Positions 35,448 to 44,211 of a DNA stretch of 64,000 nt are shown piece by piece. The notes below the pieces were generated by a model. That model saw nothing but the letters and a program-made list of their open reading frames with translations, was not told the DNA's origin and made no database searches. Each line of letters begins with the position of its first letter. Position 1 is the first letter of the stretch. The translations under genes and the position numbers were made by a program. The stretch lies in assembly GCF_035440685.1 (NCBI RefSeq), contig NZ_DAORMW010000023.1; one strand, given 5' to 3'. The DNA comes from Accumulibacter appositus. Lineage in GTDB: Bacteria > Pseudomonadota > Gammaproteobacteria > Burkholderiales > Rhodocyclaceae.

Positions 35448-36025
35448 ATGAGACGCTTTTCCCTGCTTGCCGTCCTGCCGCTTGAGCAGCTGCGGTCACT
35501 GCTCGTCTGGAACCGGAATGTTGTCGCGCGCTATGTGACGATGGGATTTGGATAGTTCGCGCACTATTATACGGACATTTCGGCAGGCGCTTGGCATGAG
35601 CGACCAGGTCCTGATGCGCCCATCGCTTTCTTTGCCGCTCCGCGCCAGAGGAGGCGCGATCGAGAAATCGGCGACTCGGGAAGCTTCGCACGGCCAAGCT
35701 TTGCTATCATTGGCTGGCTACCTTTGCGGGTCACCGCTGCTGCTTTCCCCGTTGTCGGCAGTCTTGAGGGTGCGTTGTGCGGTTGGCGAACGCAAAGCGA
35801 GTGGAAGTGTGATGATGCTTGCGTATCCTGCTGGGCGGCGCTGCGGGGGCGCACGGGGTGCGCCCTGGCCTGCCCTCAGCGAATCGCGAGGACGCCGGCC
35901 ATGCCGACAGCGGTGTCGGTGACGAAGCAGAAGTGGATTTCATGGAGAGTGCCGTCGGTCTGATTGGGCGTGCGCTACTACTGTGGTTGTTGTTGTTTGG
36001 GCTTGCCAATCTGGTAGGCGGTTGA
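35448..36025 (+). pseudogene. Decayed CobD/CbiB-family protein gene
   Basis: Pieces of a CobD/CbiB-family membrane protein lie in the right order in different frames. The N-terminus is at 35448-35555 (MRRFSLLAVLPLEQLRSL.., then a TAG). A short HYYTDI piece is near 35569-35587. A C-terminal block from about 35715 reads LPLRVTAAAFPVVGSLEGAL.GWRTQ, then shifts frame to RILLGGAAGAHGVRPGLP, GVGDEAEVDFMESAVGLIGRALLLWLL and a stop at 36025. Family members are about 300 aa, so most of the middle is gone and at least two frame changes exist. The parts match my memory of the family; no search was done. It fills the 767-bp gap before the thiolase gene. Confidence 0.65.
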
Positions 36026-36049
36026 TCGATTATTTACAGGAGTTTCTTC

Positions 36050-37231
36050 ATGAGCAGAGAAGTCGTTGTACTAAGCGCAGCCCGTTCGGCCATTGGCACC
36101 TTTGGTGGTTCACTGGCCAACATGGAGCCGCACGAACTGGCCGGCATCGTAATGAAAGAGTCGATCGCCCGCTCGGGTGTCGACCCTCAGCAGATCAACT
36201 ACGTCACCGTCGGCAACTGTATTCCGACCGATTCACGTTTTGCCTATGTCGCGCGAGTGGCGTCGATCCAGGCTGGCCTGCCAATGGATTCGGTGGCGAT
36301 GGCGGTCAACCGTCTGTGTGCCTCTGGTCTGCAGGGCATTGTCAGCACCGCCCAGAACATCCTGCTCGGCGATTCCGATTACGGTGTCGGCGGCGGTGTT
36401 GAAGTCATGTCGCGCGCTGCCTACATGCTGACGGCGATGCGTTCCGGGGCACGTATGGGCGACGCCAAGGCGATCGACATGATGGTGGCGACGCTCAACG
36501 ACCCCTTCGGTGTCGGTCACATGGGTGTGACTGCCGAGAACCTTGCCAAGAAGTGGGATATCAGCCGCGATGAGCAGGATGCACTGGCCGTGGAGTCGCA
36601 CCGGCGTGCCGCGGCGGCCGTCGCTGAAGGCCGCTTCAAGTCGCAAATCGTGCCGATTGTGATGAAGACCCGCAAGGGCGAGGTGACCTTCGATACCGAC
36701 GAGCACATCAAGTCGACGACGACCATGGAGACGCTGGCCAAGATGAAGCCCGCTTTCGCCAAGGACGGTACCGTGACCGCCGGCAACGCGTCGGGTATCA
36801 ACGACGGCGCCGCATTTATGGTGTTGGCTGCTGCAGATGTCGCCGCTGCGGCGGGCCAGAAGCCGATCGCTCGTCTGGTTGCCTACGCCGTCGCCGGTGT
36901 GCCGAATGAGATCATGGGCGAAGGTCCGATCCCGGCCAGTAAGCTGGTACTCAAGAAGGCGGGCCTGACGCTCGATCAGATGGACGTTATCGAGTCGAAC
37001 GAAGCTTTTGCGGCACAGGCCATCGCCGTCAACAAGGCTCTCGGCCTCGATCCGGTCAAGACCAACCCCAACGGCGGCGCCATTGCTCTCGGCCACCCGG
37101 TCGGTTGCTCGGGCGCTTTCATCGCCACCAAGGCGATCTACGAGTTGCAGCGCACTGGCGGCAAGTACGCGCTGGTTACTATGTGTATTGGTGGCGGCCA
37201 GGGCATCGCGGTCATTTTCGAACGCGCTTGA
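36050..37231 (+). CDS. Acetyl-CoA C-acyltransferase (thiolase)
   Basis: 393 aa, the tetrameric biosynthetic/degradative thiolase size. Nucleophile Cys90 in NRLCASGLQ, His349 in GGAIALGHPVG and the second cysteine Cys379 in MCIGGGQG. It condenses or cleaves acyl-CoA; the closest roles are PhaA/BktB in polyhydroxyalkanoate synthesis or beta-oxidation, which sequence alone does not separate. AGGAG is placed seven bases before the ATG (ACAGGAGTTTCTTCATG). Followed by repeat A5 and a rho-independent terminator. Confidence 0.94.
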   Translation: MSREVVVLSAARSAIGTFGGSLANMEPHELAGIVMKESIARSGVDPQQINYVTVGNCIPTDSRFAYVARVASIQAGLPMDSVAMAVNRLCASGLQGIVSTAQNILLGDSDYGVGGGVEVMSRAAYMLTAMRSGARMGDAKAIDMMVATLNDPFGVGHMGVTAENLAKKWDISRDEQDALAVESHRRAAAAVAEGRFKSQIVPIVMKTRKGEVTFDTDEHIKSTTTMETLAKMKPAFAKDGTVTAGNASGINDGAAFMVLAAADVAAAAGQKPIARLVAYAVAGVPNEIMGEGPIPASKLVLKKAGLTLDQMDVIESNEAFAAQAIAVNKALGLDPVKTNPNGGAIALGHPVGCSGAFIATKAIYELQRTGGKYALVTMCIGGGQGIAVIFERA

Positions 37232-37250
37232 TCGCAGTCTGCAGTCCCTT

Positions 37251-37376
37251 TTACCGCGAGAGTCGCGCAGGCGACTCACGCGACTCCCTTCTCCCCTCTG
37301 CGGGAGAAGGGCCGGGGGAAGAGAGGGCGGTCATGACCTACATGACTTGGGGTGTCCCTTCGTGTCATGGCCGTTA
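37251..37376 (+). repeat. Family A intergenic element, copy A5
   Basis: Complete 126-bp element between the convergent thiolase and bioD genes; begins 20 bp after the thiolase stop. Confidence 0.8.
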
Positions 37377-37394
37377 GGCGCTTCAGAAAGCAGA

Positions 37395-37427
37395 AAAGCC
37401 CGGCCGTTTTGCGGTCGGGCTTTTTTT
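37395..37427 (+). terminator. Rho-independent terminator
   Basis: Stem AAAGCCCG...CGGGCTTT with an inner GCCG/CGGT pairing and a TTTT loop, followed by a run of T. It lies between the convergent thiolase and bioD genes and can work in both directions because the stem is flanked by A's and T's. Confidence 0.85.
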
Positions 37428-37460
37428 GCGCTGTTCGTGGCGCTTCGATCGCCTTACTCG

Positions 37461-38159
37461 TCACTTGCCTTGCTGTGGAAGGCGCAGCCCCAGGGCCGCT
37501 TGCTCCGGTGTCGTGCCGTGTTCGACGACGCCGAGCAGGGGCGCCGCGAGCCGCTCTTGCAGGGCTGCCAGATTTTCGCTGAAGCGCGACATTTCCGGGT
37601 CGATGCGATTCGCTACCCAGCCTGCCAGGGGCAGGCTGCGTGCGGCGATGGCCTGTTGCGTGAGCAGCGCGTGATTGATGCAGCCAAGGCGCATGCCGAC
37701 GACCAGGATTAGTGGCAGCTGCAAGACTGCTGCCAGATCGGCGGCGTCGGACCCTGGCCCCAGCGGAACGCAGAAACCGCCGACACCCTCGACCAGCACC
37801 GCGTCAGCGAGAGCCTGCAGCTGCGCGAAAGTGGCAATGATGTGCGGCAATTCGATGCGCCGGCCTTCCTCCTCGGCGGCGATGTGCGGTGCGATTGCCG
37901 CCTTGAAGCCATAAGGATTGACCAGTTCCAGCGGCGGCTGCAGCGACGATGCCGCGAGCAGGCGGTCGACGTCGTCGTTGCGCCCGTTGTCGTCGAAACC
38001 GGCAGCAACCGGTTTCATCGCCACCGCGCTCAGCCCGGCACGGCGCAGCGCATGCAATAGTGCGCAGCAGACAAAGGTTTTGCCAATTTCAGTGTCGGTT
38101 CCGGTGACGAACCAGGCGGGCTTGTGTTGCGTGGAACCAGCTTGCATGTTCACTCTCAT
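37461..38159 (-). CDS. bioD: Dethiobiotin synthetase
   Basis: 232 aa. Closes the ureido ring of dethiobiotin from diaminopelargonate, CO2 and ATP. The P-loop is WFVTGTDTEIGKTFV (about residues 16-30), and MKPVAAG and VEGVGGFCVPL are the substrate segments. The start ATG overlaps the bioC stop (ATGA); an ATG four codons later is an alternative. Last gene of bioA-F-H-C-D; the biotin synthase gene bioB is not in the window. Confidence 0.94.
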   Translation of the reverse strand: MRVNMQAGSTQHKPAWFVTGTDTEIGKTFVCCALLHALRRAGLSAVAMKPVAAGFDDNGRNDDVDRLLAASSLQPPLELVNPYGFKAAIAPHIAAEEEGRRIELPHIIATFAQLQALADAVLVEGVGGFCVPLGPGSDAADLAAVLQLPLILVVGMRLGCINHALLTQQAIAARSLPLAGWVANRIDPEMSRFSENLAALQERLAAPLLGVVEHGTTPEQAALGLRLPQQGK

Positions 38160-38926
38160 TTCCTGGCGTAGGCAAGAATGACGTCGTAACGGGCCGGCAG
38201 GCCGGCGGATGTGCGGTATTGCTCGTAGGCGGCCTGTACCCTCTGCCAAGCATTACGGCCGAGCAAGCCGCTGCGCGCGCCTTCACCAACCGAGTTGGCG
38301 CCGATTCCTTTGACCGCCCGCAGCAGGGTCTTAAGATCCGGGTAGTGCATATTGATCGTCTGCCGTCGCAGCCTGACTTCGGCGAAGCCGGCCAGCGTCA
38401 GTGCCGCGCCGATGGTCTCTGGCTCGCTGAAGCTCAGGGTGTGGCGGTGGCGGTCGATGCCGGTGAAGGCCGCGCGCAGTTCGGAAAAGGTCTCCGGACC
38501 GAGCGTGCTCAGCGCCAGTTGCCCACCGGGACGCAGAACGCGCTGCGCTTCGGCAAATACTTTGCCGTTATCGCACCATTGCACGGTCAGGTTCGACCAC
38601 CAGGTCGAGAAGCTTTCGGCGCGGCAGGGCAGCGCTTCGATGTCGGCGGCCAGGCAGCTATCGGCATCCTTGCGCGCGACGGCCAGCATCGTCGTCGCAA
38701 AGTCGACCGCGGTGATGTTGGCGCTCGGCCAGCGTGCGCGCAGCAGGCGGCAACCAAAGCCCGTTCCACAGCCGGCATCGATGATCGTAGCGGGTTCGGG
38801 AAGCGGTGCGAAATCGGCCAACAGCTGCTCGCCGACCTGGCGCTGCAGGAGGGCTGCGTCGTCGTAGGAAGCGGCGGCACGCGCGAAGGATTCGCGAACG
38901 CGCGGCTTAGGGGGTAACAGGGGCAT
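38156..38926 (-). CDS. bioC: Malonyl-ACP O-methyltransferase
   Basis: 256 aa class I SAM methyltransferase. Motif I is IIDAGCGTGFGCRLL (about residues 48-62), and the C-terminal NMHYPDLKTLLRAVKGIGAN is the BioC-specific segment. It methylates malonyl-ACP to disguise it as a substrate for fatty acid synthesis. The start overlaps the 3' end of bioH by 20 bp; the stop overlaps bioD. Confidence 0.93.
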   Translation of the reverse strand: MPLLPPKPRVRESFARAAASYDDAALLQRQVGEQLLADFAPLPEPATIIDAGCGTGFGCRLLRARWPSANITAVDFATTMLAVARKDADSCLAADIEALPCRAESFSTWWSNLTVQWCDNGKVFAEAQRVLRPGGQLALSTLGPETFSELRAAFTGIDRHRHTLSFSEPETIGAALTLAGFAEVRLRRQTINMHYPDLKTLLRAVKGIGANSVGEGARSGLLGRNAWQRVQAAYEQYRTSAGLPARYDVILAYARK

Positions 38927-39689
38927 GACAGAAGTCGTCCAGCAGTCGCGCGAAGCGATCCGGGTTGGCCAGAAATGGGGCGTGCCCGGCGGTATCGAAA
39001 ATGTCCAGTTGCGCGTCCGCCAGTTGTTCCTGCAGGTAAGCTGCCGCGGCGACCGGGTTCAGCGGGTCCTGGCGACCGTGGATCAGCAGGCTGCGGGTGG
39101 CAATGGTCGGCAGCAGTGGCCGTAGATCGACCTCGCGCAAGCATTCCAGGCCGTGGTGCAGTGCTCTACTGTCAGGCAGGGGCGCTTTTCGCAGACCGGC
39201 GAGGAGCGTACGGGTGATCGCTCGTGCCTTGGCGTCGCCCTGGCTGAGGAGAGCAAGAAAACGCTGCAGGGTTTGTTGCGGCTGCGCTGCCACGCTGGCT
39301 GAAAAGCCGTCGAGGAGGGCCGGCGTTTGCGCTGTCTGCCAGTCGCTGCGCTGTACGAAACTGGGCGTGCTGCCGACCAGCACCAGCCCGGACACCCGTT
39401 CGGGCGCCAGCAGCGCGGCGCGCATGGCCAGCAGGCCGCCGAGTGACCAGCCGCAGAGGGTGACTTGCTCGGGCAGCGCGTCGAGCAGCGCCTGCGCCGT
39501 CGCCGAGAAGTCGGGGAGCGCCGCGTGCGGGTCGCCGGCAGCGGGGTTCTGGCCGTAGCCAGGCAAGTCCACCAAGTGTACGCGGCAATTGCGTGACAGG
39601 CGCTCGAGCAAGGGTTGCCAGACCCAGCTGCCCAGCCCCCAGCCGTGGATCAAGGCCAGATCCGGGCCGCTGCCGACGGCAGTGCTCAT
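38907..39689 (-). CDS. bioH: Pimeloyl-ACP methyl ester carboxylesterase
   Basis: 260 aa alpha/beta hydrolase. The nucleophile is in CGWSLGGL, the acid in IHGRQDPLNP and the histidine in TAGHAPF. LALIHGWGLGSWVW is the oxyanion-hole segment. It removes the methyl ester added by BioC. The start was chosen at the ATG overlapping the bioF stop (ATGA), with no need for the 41 upstream residues. In Escherichia coli bioH is unlinked; here it is inside the operon, next to bioC, its partner in the pathway. Confidence 0.93.
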   Translation of the reverse strand: MSTAVGSGPDLALIHGWGLGSWVWQPLLERLSRNCRVHLVDLPGYGQNPAAGDPHAALPDFSATAQALLDALPEQVTLCGWSLGGLLAMRAALLAPERVSGLVLVGSTPSFVQRSDWQTAQTPALLDGFSASVAAQPQQTLQRFLALLSQGDAKARAITRTLLAGLRKAPLPDSRALHHGLECLREVDLRPLLPTIATRSLLIHGRQDPLNPVAAAAYLQEQLADAQLDIFDTAGHAPFLANPDRFARLLDDFCHAPVTP

Positions 39690-40840
39690 GCCAGTTCCCG
39701 CAGCGCGTCGACCAGTTGCGCAAGCTGTTCGGCCGTGTGGCTGGCGGTCAGTGATACCCGCAGGCGTGCGGTCCCGGTGGGCACTGTCGGCGGTCGGATC
39801 GCCGGCACCCACAGGCCGCGCTCATAGAGCGCGCTGGCGATGCGCAGGGCCGCGTGGTTGTCGCCGATGATCACCGCTTGGATCGCTGTCGGCGACGGCA
39901 ACAGGCGCCAGCGTGTGTCGGCCAGTCCGTCGCGTAACTGCGCAATGAGTTGTCCCAGCCGACGCCGCCGCTCATCTCCGTCGGCGATCAACGCCAGGCT
40001 GGCGAGCAGTGCGCAGGCTGTCGCCGGGCTGCTGGCAGTGGTGAAGATGTAGGTACGGGATCTCTGTTCCAGCCAATCGATGACCGTCGAGTCGCCAGCC
40101 ACGAAAGCGCCGGCCGCGCCGGCCGCCTTGCCGAGGGTGCCCATGTATAGTAGGCGGCGGGCGGCGGGTAGCTGGAAATGCGCGATACTGCCACGGCCCT
40201 GCGCACCGAGGACGCCGAAGCCGTGCGCGTCGTCGATCACCAGCCAGGCATCGAAGCGTTCGGCGAGGTCCAGAAGTCCGGGCAGGGGCGCCAGATCACC
40301 GTCCATGCTGAATACCGCGTCGCTGAGAATCAGCTTGCGGCGCGCCGGGCTGGCGGCAAGCAGGCGTTCGAGCGCCGCCAGGTCGGCGTGCGGGTAGCGC
40401 TGGCTGTCGGCGCGCGAGAGCTGCACGGCGTCGATCAGCGAGGCGTGGTTGAGACGGTCGGCAAAGACCGCGTCCTGGCGCCCGACCAGGGCCGGAACGA
40501 TTCCCAGATTGGCCATGTAGCCGGTCGAGAAGAGCAGGGCGCGGGCAAAGCCCGTGAAATCGGCGAGCTTCTGCTCGAGGGTGGCATGCGGTGTCAGGTG
40601 GCCGCTGACCAGATGCGAGGCACCGCTACCGACGCCCCAGTTTCTGGCACCGACGCAGGCCGCCTCGATCAGCGCCGGGTCGTTGGCCAGGCCCAGGTAA
40701 TCGTTGCTGCAAAAGCTGATCAGCGAGCGGCCATCGACGTTCGCTTGCGGACCGCAGGGAAGGTCCAGGGTGCGGCGCTGGCGTCTGAGGCCGGCTGCTT
40801 GCAGGGCGTCGAGTTCGCTTTGCAGCTCGTCCCAGATCAT
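39686..40840 (-). CDS. bioF: 8-amino-7-oxononanoate synthase
   Basis: 384 aa alpha-oxoamine synthase. Joins pimeloyl-ACP and alanine. FCSNDYLGLA at the start, the IDDAHGFGVLG aspartate near residue 205 that binds the pyridine nitrogen, and the PLP lysine in MGTLGKAAGAAGAFV near residue 240. The ATG overlaps the bioA stop as ATGA. The 18-residue longer frame lacks family similarity. Confidence 0.95.
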   Translation of the reverse strand: MIWDELQSELDALQAAGLRRQRRTLDLPCGPQANVDGRSLISFCSNDYLGLANDPALIEAACVGARNWGVGSGASHLVSGHLTPHATLEQKLADFTGFARALLFSTGYMANLGIVPALVGRQDAVFADRLNHASLIDAVQLSRADSQRYPHADLAALERLLAASPARRKLILSDAVFSMDGDLAPLPGLLDLAERFDAWLVIDDAHGFGVLGAQGRGSIAHFQLPAARRLLYMGTLGKAAGAAGAFVAGDSTVIDWLEQRSRTYIFTTASSPATACALLASLALIADGDERRRRLGQLIAQLRDGLADTRWRLLPSPTAIQAVIIGDNHAALRIASALYERGLWVPAIRPPTVPTGTARLRVSLTASHTAEQLAQLVDALRELA

Positions 40841-42168
40841 GGGTGCAGCGCGCTGTCCAGTGCGCTGATCGCGCCCGCGACGAGGAATTCGCACTCCGCG
40901 TGGCTGATCACGTAGGGTGGCATGAAATAGATCGTGTTGCCGATCGGTCTCAGGAGGATTTCCCTGGTCAGCGCCTGTCGGTAGAAGCGCTCGGAGAATT
41001 GCGCATCGTCGCTGAGCACGTCGAAAGCGGCGATCATGCCGCGCTGGCGGAGATGCTGCACGCGCGGGTGATCGGCCAGCGGTTTAAGGCAGTTGGCGAG
41101 ATGCGCGCCGAGTGTTCGATTGGCTGCGATGACCTGGTCCTCGGCGAAGATGTCGAGCGTCGCCAGGGCCGCCCGGCAGGCCAACGCGTTGCCGGTGTAG
41201 GAGTGCGAATGCAGAAAGCCGCGGCTGATGCGGTCGTCGTAGAAGGCGGCATAGACCGTGTCGGTGGTGAGCACCATCGATAGCGGCAGGTAGCCACCGG
41301 AAATGCCTTTCGAGAGACACAGGAAGTCGGGCCGGATGCCGGCCTGCTCGTGGGCAAAGAAAGTGCCGCTGCGACCACAGCCGACGGCGATCTCGTCGCA
41401 GATCAGGTGCACCTGGTAGCGGTCGCACAGGGCGCGGGCCAGGCGCAGGTACTCCGGGTCGTACATGGCCATGCCGCTGGCACACTGGATGAGCGGCTCG
41501 ACGATCAGGGCTGCGATGCGCGGGTGATGCTCGTCGAGATGACGCTCGAGCGCCGCCGCGGCGCGCTGGGCGACGTCAAGCGCGCTTTCTCCGTCTTGCG
41601 CCAGGCGTGCGTCGGGCGTCGGCACGGTGCTCGCCGGACGAATCAGCGGCGCGTAGGCGTCCTTGAACAAGGCAACATCGGTCACTGCCAGCGCGCCGAC
41701 CGTCTCGCCGTGATAACTGCCGCGCAGGCAGAGGAATTCCTGTTTATCGGCATGGCCGCGGTTACGCCACGAGTGAAACGACATCTTGAGCGCTATTTCG
41801 GTCGCCGAAGCGCCGTCGGAAGCGTAGAAGCAATGCCCGAGCGCGCCATCGGTCAGCGCTGACAGGCGCTCGGAAAGTTCGACCACCGGCTGGTGCGTGC
41901 AGCCGGCAAGGATTACGTGTTCGAGTTGCTCGAGTTGCTCGCGCAGCGCGGCGTTGATGCGCGGATTGCAGTGACCGAAGAGATTGACCCACCAAGAGCT
42001 GATCCCGTCCAGGTAGCGCCGGCCATCGAAGTCGTGCAGCCAGACGCCCTTGCCGCTGGCAATGGGAATCATCGGCAGGGCGCTGTCGCCGTCCGCGTGC
42101 TGCTTCATCTGGGTGCACGGGTGCCAGACGGCGGCCAGGCTGCGCTGCAGCAGATCGCTATTGCTCAT
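40837..42168 (-). CDS. bioA: Adenosylmethionine-8-amino-7-oxononanoate aminotransferase
   Basis: 443 aa class III aminotransferase. Uses SAM as amino donor to make 7,8-diaminopelargonate. W.NLFGH (SWWVNLFGHCNPRI) near residue 60, the LICDEIAVGCGRSGTFFA segment near 250, and the PLP lysine in LCLSKGISGGYLPLS near 280. First biotin gene of the operon; it starts 20 bp after the DUF2863 gene ends, so DUF2863 may be co-transcribed upstream. Confidence 0.96.
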   Translation of the reverse strand: MSNSDLLQRSLAAVWHPCTQMKQHADGDSALPMIPIASGKGVWLHDFDGRRYLDGISSWWVNLFGHCNPRINAALREQLEQLEHVILAGCTHQPVVELSERLSALTDGALGHCFYASDGASATEIALKMSFHSWRNRGHADKQEFLCLRGSYHGETVGALAVTDVALFKDAYAPLIRPASTVPTPDARLAQDGESALDVAQRAAAALERHLDEHHPRIAALIVEPLIQCASGMAMYDPEYLRLARALCDRYQVHLICDEIAVGCGRSGTFFAHEQAGIRPDFLCLSKGISGGYLPLSMVLTTDTVYAAFYDDRISRGFLHSHSYTGNALACRAALATLDIFAEDQVIAANRTLGAHLANCLKPLADHPRVQHLRQRGMIAAFDVLSDDAQFSERFYRQALTREILLRPIGNTIYFMPPYVISHAECEFLVAGAISALDSALHP

Positions 42169-42188
42169 GTGCGTTTGCCTGCCGCCGT

Positions 42189-43364
42189 TCAGTGCAGCGT
42201 TTGTGAGGGAGAGTCGTCCTGCTCGGGCATCTCGGCATGGACCGTTTCACCCTCGCTATTGGGATACAGCGGTGCGCCGCAGTCGTCGCAGAACTCATAG
42301 GGGAACTGCTGGTCGAGGACGGTGACTTCCTTGAGGCCGGTCTTGCGTAGTACGCCCTCGATTTCTCCGGCGACGTCCGTGGTTTCGTCTTCGATACCCA
42401 GTAAAGGCCAGACCACGCCGTGGTAGATGACGTCCTCGTCGCGCGGGCCAAAGCCGATCCGGTATTCCTCAAGCCGCTTGTCGTGGAAAGCGCCGACGAT
42501 GGCGCGCAGATTGTCGGCTGAGTCAGCAAGTGTCGCCTGCAGGAAGGCCACCGAAGCATTCAGCGAGTAAGGGCGCGAGGCGCTGTCGGCGGCGCGACAG
42601 GCCGCGTGGTAGGCGTCGGCGAGCAGTGGTTGATAGGCACAACCGGTCAGCAGCGGTTCCAGGCAGGGGGCGCCCTGACGCAGCCACTCCTTGAGGGCCG
42701 CCTCACGAGTGCTCTTGTCTGCCTCGTTCCAGCGGAAAAGGGGTAGGCCACGTGGCACCGCGAGCGCACCGACCAGGTAACGGGTGTCGGAGAGAAAGCG
42801 GTTTGTTTCCGGCATGCTGGAGGCGTCGACGCCGAGATCGCAGCCGGCGAGCGCCGCGGCGCCAAGTTTCTGCAGCAGTTGCCAGGTGTCGACAAAGCTG
42901 TGCGGTAGCTGGTCCGGGCTATACAGGTAATCGGCAAGCGCGACGCGGGCGCCGGCGGCAAATACGTGCGCTCCGAGCTGGACCTTTAAGGTCTGCAGGA
43001 GGCTCTGTGGAATTTGCGTCGCGGGAATCGAGAAGCGCGACCAGCCGAGTACCGGGACGGCAATTAGCAGGATGTCGAAATCCTGGCCACGATCGAGCAT
43101 GGTGCACGATTCCGCCTGTGACTCGACGATGTCGGCGAGATCGTCATGGGCCATCGCGTGCGTGTCGAAGAGGCGATCCAGCGAGGCGTTCAGGTCCTCC
43201 TCGGCACCATCGTGCAGCAGCCGGTCGACCAGGTCGGCCAGGCGCTTTTGCCAGAACAGGTCTTCGAGCTTGCTGCCGGATTCGGCCAGACCGATGGCCA
43301 GGCGGCCGAGTTCTGTGGCGTCAGCTGAAATACGCTTGCGGGAGGAGAAGCGGTTGCGTTTCAT
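42189..43364 (-). CDS. DUF2863 family protein
   Basis: 391 aa, a family I know only from betaproteobacteria. MKRNRFSSRKRISADA at the start (Arg-rich), a middle soluble domain, and at the end a CDDCGAPLYPNSEGE segment that looks like half of a zinc knuckle. Function unknown. It lies 20 bp upstream of bioA on the same strand. Repeat A6 sits upstream of the start. Confidence 0.85.
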   Translation of the reverse strand: MKRNRFSSRKRISADATELGRLAIGLAESGSKLEDLFWQKRLADLVDRLLHDGAEEDLNASLDRLFDTHAMAHDDLADIVESQAESCTMLDRGQDFDILLIAVPVLGWSRFSIPATQIPQSLLQTLKVQLGAHVFAAGARVALADYLYSPDQLPHSFVDTWQLLQKLGAAALAGCDLGVDASSMPETNRFLSDTRYLVGALAVPRGLPLFRWNEADKSTREAALKEWLRQGAPCLEPLLTGCAYQPLLADAYHAACRAADSASRPYSLNASVAFLQATLADSADNLRAIVGAFHDKRLEEYRIGFGPRDEDVIYHGVVWPLLGIEDETTDVAGEIEGVLRKTGLKEVTVLDQQFPYEFCDDCGAPLYPNSEGETVHAEMPEQDDSPSQTLH

Positions 43365-43439
43365 GGTCGGGAGCCTGCGGCAGAGTCAATCCGCCATTGT
43401 AGCAAGCTGGCGAGCCCGAGCGTCCGAGCGCGTGCATCT

Positions 43440-43564
43440 TACCGTGAAAGTCGCGTGCGCGACTCACGCACCTCCCTTCTCCCCTTGCGGGAGAAGGGCC
43501 GGGAGAAGAGGGGAACGGTCATGGCTTTCATGATTTAGGGTGTCTGCACGTGTCGTGACCGTTA
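43440..43564 (+). repeat. Family A intergenic element, copy A6
   Basis: Complete 125-bp element with all three hairpins. It begins 75 bp upstream of the DUF2863 start and ends 95 bp before the end of the discoidin-like gene. No gene is visible in the rest of the gap. Confidence 0.82.
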
Positions 43565-43659
43565 GTGCCCGTTCGTGCATTTGCGCGTCGGGCAGCGCGA
43601 AGCTCGCCTGCCGCCGCGCAAGGGCGCTGCCCACGCGACGCCGACAGGCGTCGGCAGCC

Positions 43660-44133
43660 TCAGGCGATGCGCAGCTGCGCCAACGATGCGAACGCAGCCT
43701 GGTTGCCGATGTCCGGGGTAATGACAAGTTCGAGGACGTTGACCGCGGCAAGCTCGACACGATGGTCTTCGTTCTGGCTATTGGCCCCGTCCGGGCTGAA
43801 GTTCCATTGCTGCCGGACAATGTCGCGGAACGACTGTCCGCCATCGACCGAGCAGCGCAGAACGTACTCCTGGGTACGCTGTACCGAGGATTCGACGAAA
43901 GACAGCCAGATCCTGCGCAGCGTCTGCGGCTGTGCAAAGAGCAGGCGGATGGTCTGCTTGCCCGGAGCTGAGGCACGCCAGCCGTTGCCGGTGCCTGGCA
44001 CTAGGGCGGACTCGATGGGATGAGCCGCGTCTTCCGAGCTGATTTCGACCTCGGCCAGGTCTTCGAGATTGAGCCAGTCCCCACTCGGCGACGCGCCGAC
44101 CTGCTGGACATCGGAGATTACTCGCTTGCGCAT
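43660..44133 (-). CDS. Discoidin-like (galactose-binding fold) protein
   Basis: 157 aa without a signal peptide. The middle and end carry the beta-sandwich pattern of F5/8 type C-like domains: ASAPGKQTIRLLFAQPQTLRRIWLSFVE, EYVLRCSVDGGQSFRDIV and a closing NVLELVITPDIGNQAAFASLAQLRIA. Ligand unknown. The ATG at 44133 has GAAGGG upstream; a GTG at 44163 is an alternative. It follows the DUF2934 gene on the same strand. Confidence 0.65.
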   Translation of the reverse strand: MRKRVISDVQQVGASPSGDWLNLEDLAEVEISSEDAAHPIESALVPGTGNGWRASAPGKQTIRLLFAQPQTLRRIWLSFVESSVQRTQEYVLRCSVDGGQSFRDIVRQQWNFSPDGANSQNEDHRVELAAVNVLELVITPDIGNQAAFASLAQLRIA

Positions 44134-44211
44134 GGGCAGAAACCCTTCATCAGTGACCGGCACTCCGCGACGCGGAGGCCGTAAAGCGAGATCTTCGCCG
44201 CTACGCTGGTA

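Noticed and set aside
1887..43564. CRISPR-like repeats
   Set aside because: The family A and B copies are kilobases apart with no spacer array and no cas genes.
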